This document shows, in pieces, positions 23,331 through 35,899 of a DNA stretch of 64,000 bases. The stretch spans positions 13,162,970-13,226,969 of the forward strand of contig CP099841.1 of the NCBI GenBank assembly GCA_030062745.1. Direction: 5' to 3'. Below the pieces are notes generated by a model that saw only the letters and a program-made list of their open reading frames with translations, was not told the origin of the DNA and made no database searches. The position numbers were made by a program, and so were the translations under genes. Source of the DNA: Capitulum mitella. Taxonomy: Eukaryota; Arthropoda; Thecostraca; Pollicipedomorpha; Pollicipedidae. Within the stretch, counting starts at the first letter, position 1. Each line of letters opens with the position of its first letter.

Positions 23331-25870
23331 GATCAAATGGCGCTTGTTTGACATCGTATCTTTACGTACTTTGACATCGTACCAATCGCGAGATACGAAT
23401 GTTGTGAGATCAGACCAGTCTTTTTTTCTGATACAGGTGGGCATATTTGACGAAGCACGCGCATTGGTGATTCTAAAACGTATGCTTAAAGTAACTTGAC
23501 TTGATTGCCAATTTCGACCTAAATCAGTGTTGCTTTCCATTGGCTGTTGGCCTGATCTGAATGGTCTGAGGAAAAGAAAATTGCAAACTGCAATTGCAAA
23601 TTTGGTTGTAAAATTGCAAAATGCAAAGTCGCAGAAAATTGTAAAAAAAACATATTGACAATGAAAAGGCGTTTCTGGTCCTTCCTGGATCGTTTGGTGC
23701 TCAAGATAAGTTTATGGGAACATTACATTTGTCTTCATTACCCACAGATCTTGGATATCATGACATGACCTTGTTTAACCTCTTGACCCTAAAATACTAA
23801 TTCGGAGTTAAGAAATTTGCGTTCATTCTTCATAAAATTTGACGAAATTTCGATTAGTGTCACTGTTATTTCTATAGCTCTCTTAATTCTCGAGATCATG
23901 GGGGAATCTCGAGACCTCCCCCCCCCCCCGGTAAGAGAAGGACGACCCGCGCACCAGGGAAAGCGCGGGTCAAGCGTTAAAACTGGAACCTGTGTAAAAT
24001 TGACACCAGCCTGTGTATCTGCAATGATGTGGTTGATATAAACACACGTCTCGACAGTGAATACAGATGGAATCGGCAAAGGAACTGCGGAAAATGGTTA
24101 CTGCTAACCTCACGTGGGATCATAGAGATCACCGTATATATAACTTTTCGAACATCCGTCATAAGATTCTTTCAAGCCACGTTCCCGATCAAGAACAGAC
24201 CAGGGAGTCCTAGCTGTTCTTCAAAACTACATCTACGGCTCAGAATGTTGCGTTAAATGACATATAATTAACTGATCAACCGTGTTTGGATAAACGGTAG
24301 ACGGACTGCTCAGAAAACGCTCCGAATCTTTTGAAGCTGCTGGCTAAAGCTGTGGAAAAAACAAGGCGTGACAAAAAAATGAAAAGTGCGTTAGAAGTGG
24401 TGTCAGCGTCGTGTCCTTCAAGGACACGTATGCAACGGTGGACGGTATGAATTAGACTGAAACGTCTCACACTAACTATTGGCGCCAGCCAGGTGCATGT
24501 TGCTGTGTTCCACGACCACGGACGATGTCCAGAAGTCAGCAGCACTATCGTCTCAGACGCAGCAGCTCTCAGCGTTTGAAGCTGCTCTGACGTAAGCCGT
24601 GATATTGAATTCCTGTCCCGCATACCAAAACGCAATTTAGTTTATGGGGACCGTGTCCATCGACGAACTCTGTCGTGTTTCTGCTCGTCCTGCTTTCCAT
24701 GTTGATGCACTTCAGAAGAACTGGTTTCACTGCTAAATGAGCAGGGCATTGAAAAGGCGCTTAAATAAAAAAGATCTGCTGTTTAAAGTGCCAACTGCTA
24801 ATGACAGCAGGACGTGTTTTCGTATTCAGTTTACCCCACAACGTCAGGGGCCGGCCAGGTGGATCCTAATGACGTCTAGAAATGACCACACTTATGAATG
24901 TACCGTTGTTTTAAGCCAGGAAGCTATCAGTTCCAAGCAACAATCCACTACGGTTTTGTGAAAATATTATTTTTTTACTGGCTCATTTTTCCAATGACAG
25001 CGCACCTTATGTGTTCTTGACAATGTAACTTCGCGGCAACTCAAACTTAAACGCACAGAATCTGAAAGATGGGCACATCTGTGTCGTGGTGGCAATCGCG
25101 GCAGTGTGAATAAATTAATTGATATTGACAATGGAGCAACAGGACGTTTTTCCAGTGTGATATGGCATGGTCAGTGCCGCTTCAGAATGATGCGTGCTAG
25201 ACGTGCAATGTCTGTTTCATCTTAATTTCCATCTAGGGCTGAAAGTGTTCCTGAAACTTGCATACTGTGTTTCTCTTTTCTGAATTCGACCCGAATGTTG
25301 TCATGGATGATGTAAGGGGTCGCAGCCCATCAGGGCCTCGTCTAATATGCTAACTGAGGGTCCGTCCCCCCCCCCCTCGTGAAGTTGCCAGACCCGCCTC
25401 CCGCGTCAAGGTAAAACTAGGTAAGGGGGAGGGGGCCAGTTAGAGTGCTTGAAATCACAATATCTAATACTAGGTGTTTTCCGTGGAAACCTATTTTTGC
25501 ATTTTTTCAAAACCAATTACTGCAAAAAATACTTTTTATGTCCATTTATTTAAAAAAAAATGCTGAAATGCATGCTAATACAATAAATTCGGGGAGTTCT
25601 CAGGAAACATCAGATTTTTCCATGTGTGAAATTATTGAAAAATACTCCGTTTACCAATTTCTTGTGCACTTGAAACATCTGTGGTAGTGCATGTAAATGA
25701 CATTTAATATAATAACATTTTGCATGTTGCGATAACACCGGAAAAGGAAAAGCCCCAAATCATGCGGTTAAAACAGAGGGAAAAGAGCAGGGTAGAGAAA
25801 AGAAGAAAAATTAGGGTCTAAAAAAATGAAGTATCTTTTATGCAGTCATACTCCGGAAACCTACCGTGCT
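23331..25870. other. Non-coding stretch with two poly-C tracts
   Basis: No gene recognised. Poly-C runs lie at 23918-23929 (12 C) and 25366-25376 (11 C). A short perfect stem-loop lies at 24410-24428 (CGTGTCCTT arms). Open frames up to 119 codons match nothing. Confidence 0.5.
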
Positions 25871-25879
25871 ACCGCTACT

Positions 25880-26110
25880 GTGATCGGTAGCTTCTGCCGT
25901 GATCGGTAGCTCAGTTGGTAGAGCGCTGGTCTCCCCGTCCTAGCAAGACGGCTTTGATTCGCCCCGACTTTCAGTGTTCGGCCCTTGAGTCAGCTGGCAG
26001 CTGGCCAACATTGAGCCAAGCTGACTACCACACGGTGGTTTCGTAATCCTGGAGGCACGCTAAAATTTCGCCTTGTCAAAACGCGCTGAACTGTGTCGAC
26101 TTACGTGCGA
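25880..26110 (+). repeat. tRNA-derived SINE-like element or tRNA pseudogene
   Basis: TAGCTCAGTTGG at 25907-25918 is a good Pol III A box in tRNA-like context (GATCGGTAGCTCAGTTGGTA, then GAGCGCTGG). About 44 bases on, GCTTTGATTCGCC resembles a degraded B box (GGTTCGANTCC). The D-arm and an anticodon-like stem can be drawn, but the anticodon loop is too long and the T arm and acceptor stem do not pair. It is therefore not a functional tRNA gene. The first 13 bases (GTGATCGGTAGCT) are duplicated 19 bp upstream, at 25880. The unrelated downstream sequence could be a SINE body; its end is not defined. Confidence 0.5.
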
Positions 26111-28729
26111 CTGGACTATGTCTTGGTAGAGCTTTGGCTGCGCCAGTTAATAGCTCATCTACATATAGTGTCATATTAGAGTTTCAAAAACAAAAGGTGT
26201 TCTACTAAATACAAGTTTTATATATTTGCATTCGATTTTATGTCACTGAATATGAATAAAGTCATGTAGTTAAAGGGGTTAGCATGAGCTGGCCTGGTCG
26301 GAGTCGTACCTGGACGACAGACTGGACTGGACCCTTGTCAGGCTGAGGCCGAAGGCAAAGATAGAATTCATGAACCAGCGAAAATTCAGACAAGCCAGGA
26401 TTTAAGCAGCGTGTGAACGGCATTCCTCAGTTCAAAGATATATTCTCTAACTAATCACGAGTGAACACGAGGCTTGTATCGGTGCTAAAATATGCAGCCC
26501 CTCTTATAAAATATGTCTGCATTTAAGAATCTCGAGATATCATAATCCGGCCGGATTATCCTATCGGATGATTACTATTATCCGGCGTATCCATTACTCC
26601 CCGGACTGTAAAACCCACCCTTCGGTGCATCCCTATATAGCACCTTTTGGTGCAATTTTCTAGTCATCACGGTACCAAACCAGCCATTTTCGTAGAAGTG
26701 AAACCAAATTCTTTGGCATGCGTGATTCGATTGCATGACATAATACCGTATAGTATCAAATTAAAAAAAAAACGCTGAAAGCAAACCAATGAACACAAAA
26801 TATCCAACCAAATAAATTATAACGGTCGTAAATCTCGAACGAAATAATTTGGAATGCCGGATATCGATCGGACTGGTTTTGATCGTGAGTAGCGTACTAA
26901 TCGATAACTCCAGATTCGAACAATTTTGCCAGAATGTCCTCCCGCATCGTGCGGTAATAACGTGTTCACAATTTTATGACTGCGTAAAACATTTTAGAAA
27001 AAGTGTGAAAAGTTCAATTACGCTAAGGAACGTTATTAGCAGTCTGAAAACCCAGGCTAGTCGACGAAACCGTGGCATTACATGGGTTGGGTTGGGGCAG
27101 CCCCAAAAAGGGTAACTTCGATGGTCTGATGCCGGACCAAATGATAAAAAATGTTATGAAAGGTGTTTTATCAATGTGAATGGTACCGAAGCACATTCAG
27201 TAACATATGGCCATGAAACACGGTACATGCCGACAAGGACCTAGTTTCCAAAGTTTCCAGTTCGTTACTGTATTGCCCACATTTACACTATCTATATTCA
27301 TTTAATGTTGGTTCTACCGGTTACTAACCCGTTAGCCTAACAGTGTACTTAACCAAGGTATACTTAATGGCGTTCCTGGTGACCAAAATTTCCTGATTTT
27401 TCCGCATGGTTCTCAATGAGGATACTAAAGTCAGTGGAGACCATCGAAGTGCAGAGCCGGAGCCTCTGCCTGGTAACCTACCTACCTAGAGTCTCTGGGC
27501 CAAAAAAAAGTAGTAAAAACGATTTTTTTCCAAAATTTCGGGCCACATTCGCCATATTTACCTCCATGAAGACGATCAGTTCCACGAACTGGCGCTGCCG
27601 TATGCTTCAGCACGACCTGAGCATGTCGCAGCAGTGCTCATTGTTCAGGCAGTGTGTTTACGGCGTCTCTGCGGCAGCAAAAGTGGGTTTGTCAGCGCCA
27701 GCAACCATTCGCCATCATCGTCCGCCAAAGGCGAACAGCATTTAACAATGTATGTATGGAAGTGAACAATGTGGTTGGCGACTTCCGGGATGATGATTAA
27801 TCTAGTAGGACAGCTTCTGGCACGCGCCATTGGCCCTGCCACTAGCAGTGGCTGCGACCCGCAGTGGGCATGGCCGTCCCACACATCACCGTCACGTGGC
27901 CGCAGCGGCTTTACGTCTAGCATGCGATAGCCCGGTCCGTGGCTTGAGCTGCCTTTGGAACCATGCACACAGAAATGCTTCCGGCAGGCGTACATGATAT
28001 TGGTATGGCTGTGATCAAACTGCATTCCCATTATAGAAATAATGACCCAAACTCTTGCCAGTCATAAAGAGCTGAGAGACAAGGTAAATTCTTGAGGTGT
28101 CAAGATGCCTGTGACAAAGACCAAGTTTGTCACGTCGTAAAATGGGTGTCAAGCATTTTTCATGCTCGCCCTTGCCTTACACATGCATGTTGTTTTCAGT
28201 TACGTAACAAACACAAGACATTTGTGGAACTGGTTGGCTTACGAGCGCGGTTTAAGCACAGGTGATTTTGCTGCAATAATCATTGCCCGGAAGTGATGTC
28301 AGCTGTCTAAAGTTTAAGCCGAGTGAGCATAGTTTGAAAACATGCGTAAATGTACGATTCCTTAACTCTTGCCGGACGATAGGGTGTTTGCCGCCCCTCC
28401 GTTTTTCCTTTCCTCTTTCTTAGGGTGTTAAAGAGCCTACGTAAGAAGTCTCAGCTTTGTATAGCTGACTTTGAAACCTTTCCGCACCTTAGAGAAAAAG
28501 AAAAATGACAAAAATTTTTGTCATATCGCTGAACTATAACGTCGTTCGTCATGGTTTGCAAATCGCTCTTGTGAATCTGAGCCACATTTTGTTTTTCTGA
28601 GTAGTTAAGCAAGGTGCTGAGTCAGTTTTCCGTCAGGATCGCTTAGACTGGAAAAATACCTGGTATTAAAAAGTCATTGACGTCTCCAGGGTCATATGAG
28701 ACTTTTCAACTGGTGATGGGGCCATATTG
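26111..28729. other. Non-coding stretch, nothing recognised
   Basis: AT-rich to mixed sequence with no gene or repeat recognised. Confidence 0.5.
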
Positions 28730-28765
28730 GTCGCTGATCTCAGTGATGACAATGAGATCAGCGAC
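28730..28765. repeat. Perfect stem-loop, 13-bp arms
   Basis: GTCGCTGATCTCA and its exact reverse complement TGAGATCAGCGAC are separated by ten bases. There is no T-run after it, and the arms are too short for a typical pre-miRNA. Function unknown. Confidence 0.85.
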
Positions 28766-29337
28766 AAGAGAGTTTATGCCCTTCGCAAGTATTTTTCTGA
28801 CTCTATCAGCATAATAAATGCACGCAATTATATTTCGTCTTTTACTGACCAGATCCATACCTCAAGAGAAAAACTCATTAACCCCAAAAGATAATCATTT
28901 GTGAAACCAGATCTCTGCAAACATACGGTTTGCCAGACGGAATATCATGACACTATGACGATAATAAAGAAAATGGCAGTCGACGAGATACTCTTGTGAC
29001 ATGGCAGGACAATAGGCTGTTTAAAGGGATCAAAACAAGTGTCATTTTGATCGGAAAAGACGTTGTCACGTGCTGGTTTTCGTTTCGTTTGCGTTGTCTT
29101 GATTAGGGAGAGTTCAGTGAAGGGGAAGGCAAACAGCCCTCAGTCTGGGGCTCAGATGAACATCTTCACGACCGGCGACAGTAAAGATGAAAGATGCGCT
29201 GTTTTATGGATGCAGTGTGTTTGTTGCAGATCCCCTCTAACAATTGCCCAACCCAAAATCGAGCGCCCGTAGCTTAGTTTGACGAGACATGCTAAAAAGT
29301 TATACGTGGTTTACTGCTTTGAAATGAGTTAAAATCA
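28766..29337. other. Non-coding stretch, nothing recognised
   Basis: Short frames only. GCCCGTAGCTTAGTTTGACGAG near 29265 vaguely resembles a tRNA 5' half but lacks a B box. Confidence 0.5.
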
Positions 29338-29368
29338 GCTTTGCGTACGTCGAAAACGTACGCAAAGC
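29338..29368. repeat. Perfect stem-loop, 13-bp arms
   Basis: GCTTTGCGTACGT pairs exactly with ACGTACGCAAAGC across a five-base loop (CGAAA). It is an isolated structure with no gene nearby. Confidence 0.85.
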
Positions 29369-30699
29369 CGATTCAGCTTGAAAAGGATCATCATGAAAAG
29401 ATCATCATCTTGAAAACATTCACCGTAATTCAGCATCAAAAGGATATAAATGGTAACTGGCAGCTCACTCGACGGTGCTGCTGGCCCCGAACGGTGGCGC
29501 GTGGTCTGAGATCTCGTCAAATCCAGCTTCCAGTGAGTCTTCCTGCGGGCGCTCGAACGACGATTTCCGTCCAAATCTAGCCCGCCGTCTCCGGCGCCAG
29601 GAAGCGGATTGTGGCTGACGTTTCTGAATCCCGCAATGACGTCACATGGCCTAAGAAGCTCGCGCGGCCGTCACAAGCCATTAACTTCTTCTGTTCGGGG
29701 CTAGCGGCTGACATCGGACCTTTGGACCGGAAGTTATTATTGGAAGATGAAAGCATCATTTTCTCGTTTCTCGATTTTCTCTGTGGCGTTCGATAGCACG
29801 GTTATGGTACCATTTCACGTTCGCAGTGGCTTTGATGAATAAACGTCGTGTGATGTGCAATAGCGTTGCCAAGGAAAGGGAGACTAGTGGAATTACGCAC
29901 ATGCTTGCTGGGCTGCACTGAGGATGTTGATGAGTACGGTTGTTAAGATGTCGACGCATGCAATGATCATGTTTTCTTAGGTAAGAGAGATTGAAACCTT
30001 ATATTTTGACTTTAATATCTCATGTCCTCTATTTTCGCTTACGGCGAGCGTTTATTGCTTGCCTGGTTTGATAACATCATGCATAAGTTGAGCTGAGGGC
30101 GAATGAAGTCGGAAATGGTAAAATAAAATCATCCAGAACGTTGGAAACATTACTGCAGTTGAATCCTATCTCGGCTCAGTTTTCGTAATTTGTGTCTTTT
30201 TTGTCTCGTTGGGGCAAAATATAAATTAATAGTATGACGTTTCTGCCTGCCATGCATATTTGCTAAACCTGGAATGGTCGTGCTGTACCAGCTTCAAAGT
30301 GGCACTTGGCGTTCGTGTTGACGTCATTCGCCCTGCGGACAGGGTGCCAGCGTCGTGCGCCATGACGAGATGTTCTCTTCCGTTTTAATGCCTCGATAGA
30401 GGATTCAAAAAAACTGTGCCGCCGCGTGACTTAATTCTTGTCTGTTTACGTCACAGTGAGAAGGAATGGCAAACGTAATGACGTACATAGTGGAACAATT
30501 ATATTACCAAATGAATCTGGAACAGAATCCGTCCAGGGGCGTTTTGTACAAAAGATTTGCATTCAAGAACTCTCTGCCTCTTTCCCCCTCTCTCTTACCG
30601 TTTAATATCCATGATCTATATAAATCAAGATATATACATACATTTTTATGGGCTCTCCAACTATTTCTCATTGATCCACTCCCTCGTGTTCTCACACTT
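29369..30699. other. Non-coding stretch, nothing recognised
   Basis: Mixed sequence. The 193-codon frame beginning at 30466 is mostly island sequence in its second half and shows no domain. Confidence 0.5.
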
Positions 30700-31000
30700 T
30701 CGGATCGTCCTGTGAATCACCCAGCTCCCCTCGCTGTCGCTCGCCCCCGGAGATTTCTCACAGCCCTCTCCGCCAACACCGATCCAGCGGGCTCATGCAT
30801 ATGCAGCGGCCCACCCCGCTCGCGGCGCGGAGCGGCCGCAGAGCGCCTCGGGTGGCGCCATCTGTTCATCCGGTGCTTGCCGGCGGGCCGGAGCTCTGAC
30901 CGGGGTGGCGTCGACCGGCCCGAGATCAGGCAGATGGGGCCGCCGCCGCCGCCGCACGCGACGCTCATCGGCTGGCCAAATGTACTGCGAGCGGCAAGAG
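30700..31000. other. GC/CpG-rich island 7
   Basis: CpG-rich block with about five CCG units at 30940-30955. Frames are open on both strands, with none recognisable. Confidence 0.5.
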
Positions 31001-31139
31001 CGCTGACTCTGTATAGAAACTCTGGCTGGACGCGCCAGCCTCGTTAGGCTTGATCTGGAATGTTAGCCGTCACAGATACGTTTGCAGTTAGACTAGGAGG
31101 ACCGACCAGTACGCTGGTCGTCATCCCATTAATTCCGAT

Positions 31140-31700
31140 TCGTTCAAGTGACCTGCGGGCAATGCGTGTAGGCGACGGCTAAGACGCCCGGCGACCACTG
31201 ATTTAATTCGCCGTCCGGGAAACGGCTCAGAGATGTCGGGAACTGATCCGGTGGCTTCGAGACCAAACCAGCGGCCTTGAGATAAAACTGACGACCTCCG
31301 CGTCAAAGTGGGCGTCGTCGACCTAGTCGACCGGTCGATGGTGGCCGCTGCTTAAGAGACCCGGCTCTGATTAAGAGGTTGTCCTGGGCCGGATTGACAA
31401 CCCTTGCGCGCCAGCCGGTCGTCGGGGTCGCGAGAAAAAGCAAATGAACTCGGCTCAGACAAAAGAGGCCGAGTCTGTCGAGGAGGGGCCGCTGCGCCGT
31501 GCGCCGTCGAGAGGCTCTCAGGCGGCGGAGGGACGTTGAATTCGACCTCCGCAGCGTCTGAAGCCGCAGCTTGAACAATGCCCGGCTGGGACGAGCTAAC
31601 CCAACCGGTGACGGCGGCTTGGCTGGAAAAAACGGCCTAGCTAAGCCGACACCTTGAGGGAGACCGACTTGCCGCGGCAACGTGGTTGAAGCAAGACTAA
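31140..31700. other. GC-rich island 8
   Basis: GC-rich block without triplet runs. A - strand frame (31303-31680, 125 codons) is open across most of it and is Arg/Leu/Pro-rich without a recognisable domain. Confidence 0.45.
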
Positions 31701-33276
31701 GTCAACGGCCCCCAGCGGGTCACAACTCGCACCGTCAGCATCCCTTCGAGAGGTTACACAAAGAACCGGACGTAGTTTATGCTCCTACATCCGACGTCAT
31801 CTGTCCATTAAATGACACTCTTAATATAACAAATTGTTCGTTTTCCTATGGCTTACAAACGACACAGCTACACACAAAATGCAATTACGAACAAAAAGGA
31901 GTAAATTGAGAACAAACAAAAAATGTTTTTCTTAGAATCGCGAATCATAAAATGGGATGAATGAAATGGGAGAATGGGATGTACGGAAATGCATAGCATT
32001 ATTTTGCGAAACACGCTTCTGTCTTCCGAGTTAACTAAAAAAATTGTTTAAGTCTTATGGCTTCTTCTAAAATATTATACAGCAGCAACATAAATCGGGA
32101 AGTACAGCTAAAACATTTCTGGGGGTTCCAACATCAGGAGCAAGAGATGTAACGTCATTTTGTGACTGTAAGCTCATACAATTCTTTCATTCTGCTGACA
32201 TATCACCATTGCGGCCCATGTCATGGCGGACTGAACTACTGAACTATAATTAGAATCTAAATGTAACCAAAGTGATTCTCACATTTGAACCAGCATTTTT
32301 GGCAGCCCCCCGGTGCCACCAGCTGGTCTGTTCCCGCATAAGTCAGGCTGCGGGGCGTTATGGCCTTGCATGAGATCCTGGCATACGTGTAAAGATCAAT
32401 GGTGATTTCGAGCAAGCATATTCATGACAAAGGCATACGGCCGTCAGACATGCCAGGTCGAGAGCAGCAATAATACAGCAGAATACAGCAAGGCCATGTA
32501 TTTGACAAATGGAGCCAGCGCGTGCGGCCACGCCCATTTCGTGGGCCGCCCGATGCCCAAAAATGCCCATGAAAACCAACAGCTTATCCTGATTCGGAAA
32601 ATGTTTTAGAGCTGCAAGTTGCTTTTTTCTGGGTGGGGGCGGATATCTGCCAAACTGCATGTCTGATTTTCCCGTATGATAAGCTCGAACATGTCGGTGG
32701 TCATTCGTTCTCTAGGCTACAATTCTGAATGCTCAGTCAAAAAAAGTATCAGCAACTCTGTCGGGAGTAGCGACGCCAAGAGTCATGGAGCGAAAGACGG
32801 TCATTGCAGAGACATAATTTTATGCACGAGACAGATTTGGAGCCCAAATATGAAATAATCCGAAAAATTTGACCAGGGTCTTTCGATGAGATCTTTATTT
32901 ACAAGCAATGTTTACAGAAACGAGACAACTGTTTCCTTATCATCTGAATGTGTACATAATTCATTGTTTTGAGAACGAAAATCATTTGGAGGGACTCTGC
33001 ACAAAGTATTACGGCTATGTCATCACATGGTGAGAGTCCAAAATGAAACCTTCCGATTTTATCCTTTTGATGGCTTGATGTCAGTTTTTGCGGTTTGTTT
33101 TTTTCTTATATCTCTCGATTTCACGTAGAGTAAAGCTTGGCGGTTTGTCACGTAGTGGCACGGTAAGTAGCAGTCGCGAAATAAAACGTTGATTTTTGCG
33201 AGCGGTGCGGTGCCGGATATTCAGAGAAATTGGTAATGCTGCTGCTTTTTTTTGGCTGCAAACCTTTGCTTTAGCA
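31701..33276. other. Non-coding stretch, nothing recognised
   Basis: AT-rich sequence with short overlapping frames only. Confidence 0.5.
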
Positions 33277-33308
33277 CTTTTATCTTGTCTAAAATAACAA
33301 GATAAAAG
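33277..33308. repeat. Perfect stem-loop, 12-bp arms
   Basis: CTTTTATCTTGT pairs exactly with ACAAGATAAAAG across an eight-base AT-rich loop. No associated gene. Confidence 0.85.
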
Positions 33309-34739
33309 GATGTTGATGGCCAGATACAATCTAGAAGTTCTTGGATAAGATGAGCCTTATGTTTCCGTTGCGTTCCAATATTTTCATATCACAGCCTCTG
33401 TTGCAACAAGAGCATGCCGACGCATTAAGACAAAAGGTTTCGGGGTCTTATCCCGGCTGCTTTTTGAAGCTGAAATATTGCTAGATGGGCGATAAAGTTA
33501 ATTGCCTTTGCATACATCATTAATGAGGAAGTGCTTCCGCCAAAAATCGTTACAAGAACACCAGTCGCCCTCGTTATCTCAAGGTTGCGGCTGCCTCACA
33601 ATCTCTTCCACGGATCCATTCTCCGGCTCCACCACAGCAGATTGTGACTGGTCTTTGCGCGGAGCTGTCGTTTTAATCAGAGCGTCTCTAAATCTTCCTC
33701 CGTTCCTTCCAACAAACACCGTCTTTACGAGTCTCCCGGGTGACAAAAAAGAATTCTCTCTTGTGCGAATTTGACAGATTTTCTTCCGCTCTAAAGAGCC
33801 TTTTAGGGTCATCAAGCTGATGAAAAGTTGGGGAGTTTAGCTTAGCAGTTTTTAGTCTAATTAAGTACAACGCTTTTGGGTTATGTGTTTGTCAGAGCAC
33901 AATGCAATAATGAGCGATCATCCATCCGTCAGAACATCCTGCTCCATTGCTTAAATGCTGATCACTGCGAAAGGTTCTCACATCGTCGTCCAATCCAGAA
34001 GAATAAACCTATTGAATCACAGTTAATCTGGCCGAGATGCGCTATTGCGAGATTGAAGCTGACTTGCTGGTGAAGAATCACACGCGAGAGATTCGTCTGA
34101 TTAACACAAATCACATTGGTAAGGGTGTCACGCGTCGGTCATGGATGGCCAACGCCTTAGGAATGTTGACTTCTGGCCCGCCAATTATAAGTTTTTTTCG
34201 GGACGGGGGGATAGGAGGCACCTTATATGGCAGTCTTCATTTCCCCGAGCCACAAATAACCTAGCTCGGTTACACCACTCGGTGTAAAGTGAGCTGCTGG
34301 GAATAAAGCATTCATTATTTTCCGTATCCATTCAACCAGCTCAACATGTTTTGTAAGGGCTGCTAAAGCATCTGTATGCGCTACTTAGACGCTCGAGAGG
34401 GCAAGTCGTCGCTCAAGGTCGACGAATGAAATGTTGAAAATGCGGCATTCCGTAGAAATGCAACTTTCAGTTTTTCAGATGTACTGAATCGATCTCAATT
34501 TCATTTTCGCGCGAGCGACTCTGTGCATTAGTGTTTGCTGCAGGCTTTCCGCTCAGTGTAACCCGCATATTTGTTTTTCGCACCTCGGTGTTAATTTGAA
34601 GTGTTTTGAATGGTTCAGAGGGCTCCACTGAAAACACTTTTGTTTGTTTCGCTTTGACCAGCCAAGCCCAGGCAATCACAGTCTCCTCTCATAGTCGGAT
34701 TGGGCCTCGTCCTCTGGCCCTCGGTCGAATCGGGCCAAA
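33309..34739. other. Non-coding stretch, nothing recognised
   Basis: AT-rich sequence with short overlapping frames only. Confidence 0.5.
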
Positions 34740-34878
34740 CCCGCCGGACCAGGCTGAGGGTGAACCCGCTGGACCAGGCTGGGGACGGGTCTGCTAGGCC
34801 TGAGTGGGGACGGATCCGCCAGGCTGGACTGGGGATGGGCCCGCTGGGCCGAGCTGGAGGCGGGCCCGCCGGGCCAAG
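34740..34878. repeat. 25-bp GC-rich minisatellite, about 5.6 units
   Basis: Successive units begin near 34740, 34765, 34791, 34816 and 34840, with a partial sixth. The consensus is approximately CCCGCTGGACCAGGCTGGGG followed by ACGGG. Units vary at several positions. Frames through it give a degenerate repeated peptide, which reflects the period rather than a recognised protein. Confidence 0.85.
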
Positions 34879-35239
34879 CCTTCTCCCTGTCAGAGCTAGT
34901 GGTGGCCAGCCCATAGTTACCGAGTCGCCGAGCGCGAATTCAAACGGGCAACGAACAGGTCAGCTGTGTTCGCATATTCCCTGACGCCTTCAAAAACATA
35001 ACAACGGAAATGGAAATTTTGATAGTAATGAAAAACACGGAAAATAACATTTTTGCATTACTCCGATACTGAAAGTGCCCTTACCAACTCCTGCTGTCCC
35101 TCCAGGGTTCCTGGATATGCCCCAACAGGTCACAAGACGTAGAAGAAAATAGCGGCATTTCTTAGAGATCCATGAAACCAACGAAAGCTTTTTGACAATC
35201 TGCAAATTAGGAGAGCTCATTAAAGTAAGCTGTGCACGA
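34879..35239. other. Non-coding stretch, nothing recognised
   Basis: Short AT-rich spacer between the minisatellite and island 9. Confidence 0.5.
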
Positions 35240-35680
35240 TATCCTCCGTTTCACGGCGTTGCAGCGTGTAACGTGCGCGCCCGATGGCCGTTGGACCGCT
35301 GCCGCCGGTCGGCTGCAGGACCCTCTGTAGGTCGGGGCAGTCGACAGGCAGCCGCCACCGGTGTACGGGCCGGACCGAAATCGGAGCCGTATTGATCAAA
35401 ATAAACTTAGCCGCCGGCGGCGGCGGGCCGGCCGGCACCGCCGCCTGTCGCGAGCTGACGTCACTGCGGCACGAACGCCTCAGACGCGCCATCGAGCGCC
35501 GCGCCGCCAGGTGGCGCTCCGCGCGCCTGGCGTCGCCCGGACGGCAGACGCGGTACCCGGATACCCAGGGACCAGGTACAAGGATATCCAGGAGACGGCA
35601 ACGACCTGAACGCTGGGGACAGGTCAGGACCTGAAGGGAGGCTGGCGGCAGGACGCCGGTTACCTGTTGAACCCGCGACG
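35240..35680. other. GC/CpG-rich island 9
   Basis: CpG-rich block with GCCGCCGGCGGCGGCGGGCC near 35410 and ATTGATC at 35391-35397 in CCGTATTGATC context. Open frames on both strands, none recognised. Confidence 0.55.
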
Positions 35681-35899
35681 CGATTGGATTTTGTTCGAAG
35701 AGCTGTCACTGACTCAAAGCTGAATCTCAAGGTTTGATCTGAAACTGCGTTCTGAACCGTGCAGTGCGGTGGCGACACCGCAGATAATGACAGCGAGGAG
35801 CGATGAGGAGATCGCAACAGATCTTACAGAATAACCGTCGTCTGTCATCGGTTACTCGGGATAACATGGTTTATAACTGAAACGCAGCGAGCCTAGGAG

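Noticed and set aside
25901-25975. Functional tRNA gene at the A-box/B-box pair
   Set aside because: The anticodon loop is too long, the T arm and acceptor stem do not pair, and the B box is degraded; called SINE-like or pseudogene instead.
29262-29335. tRNA-like 5' segment GCCCGTAGCTTAGTTTGACG
   Set aside because: The A box is imperfect, no B box follows at tRNA distance, and no cloverleaf can be drawn.
30466-31047. 193-codon + strand frame
   Set aside because: The first part is AT-rich and the second part is island sequence. There is no domain, no conserved-looking segment and no splice evidence.
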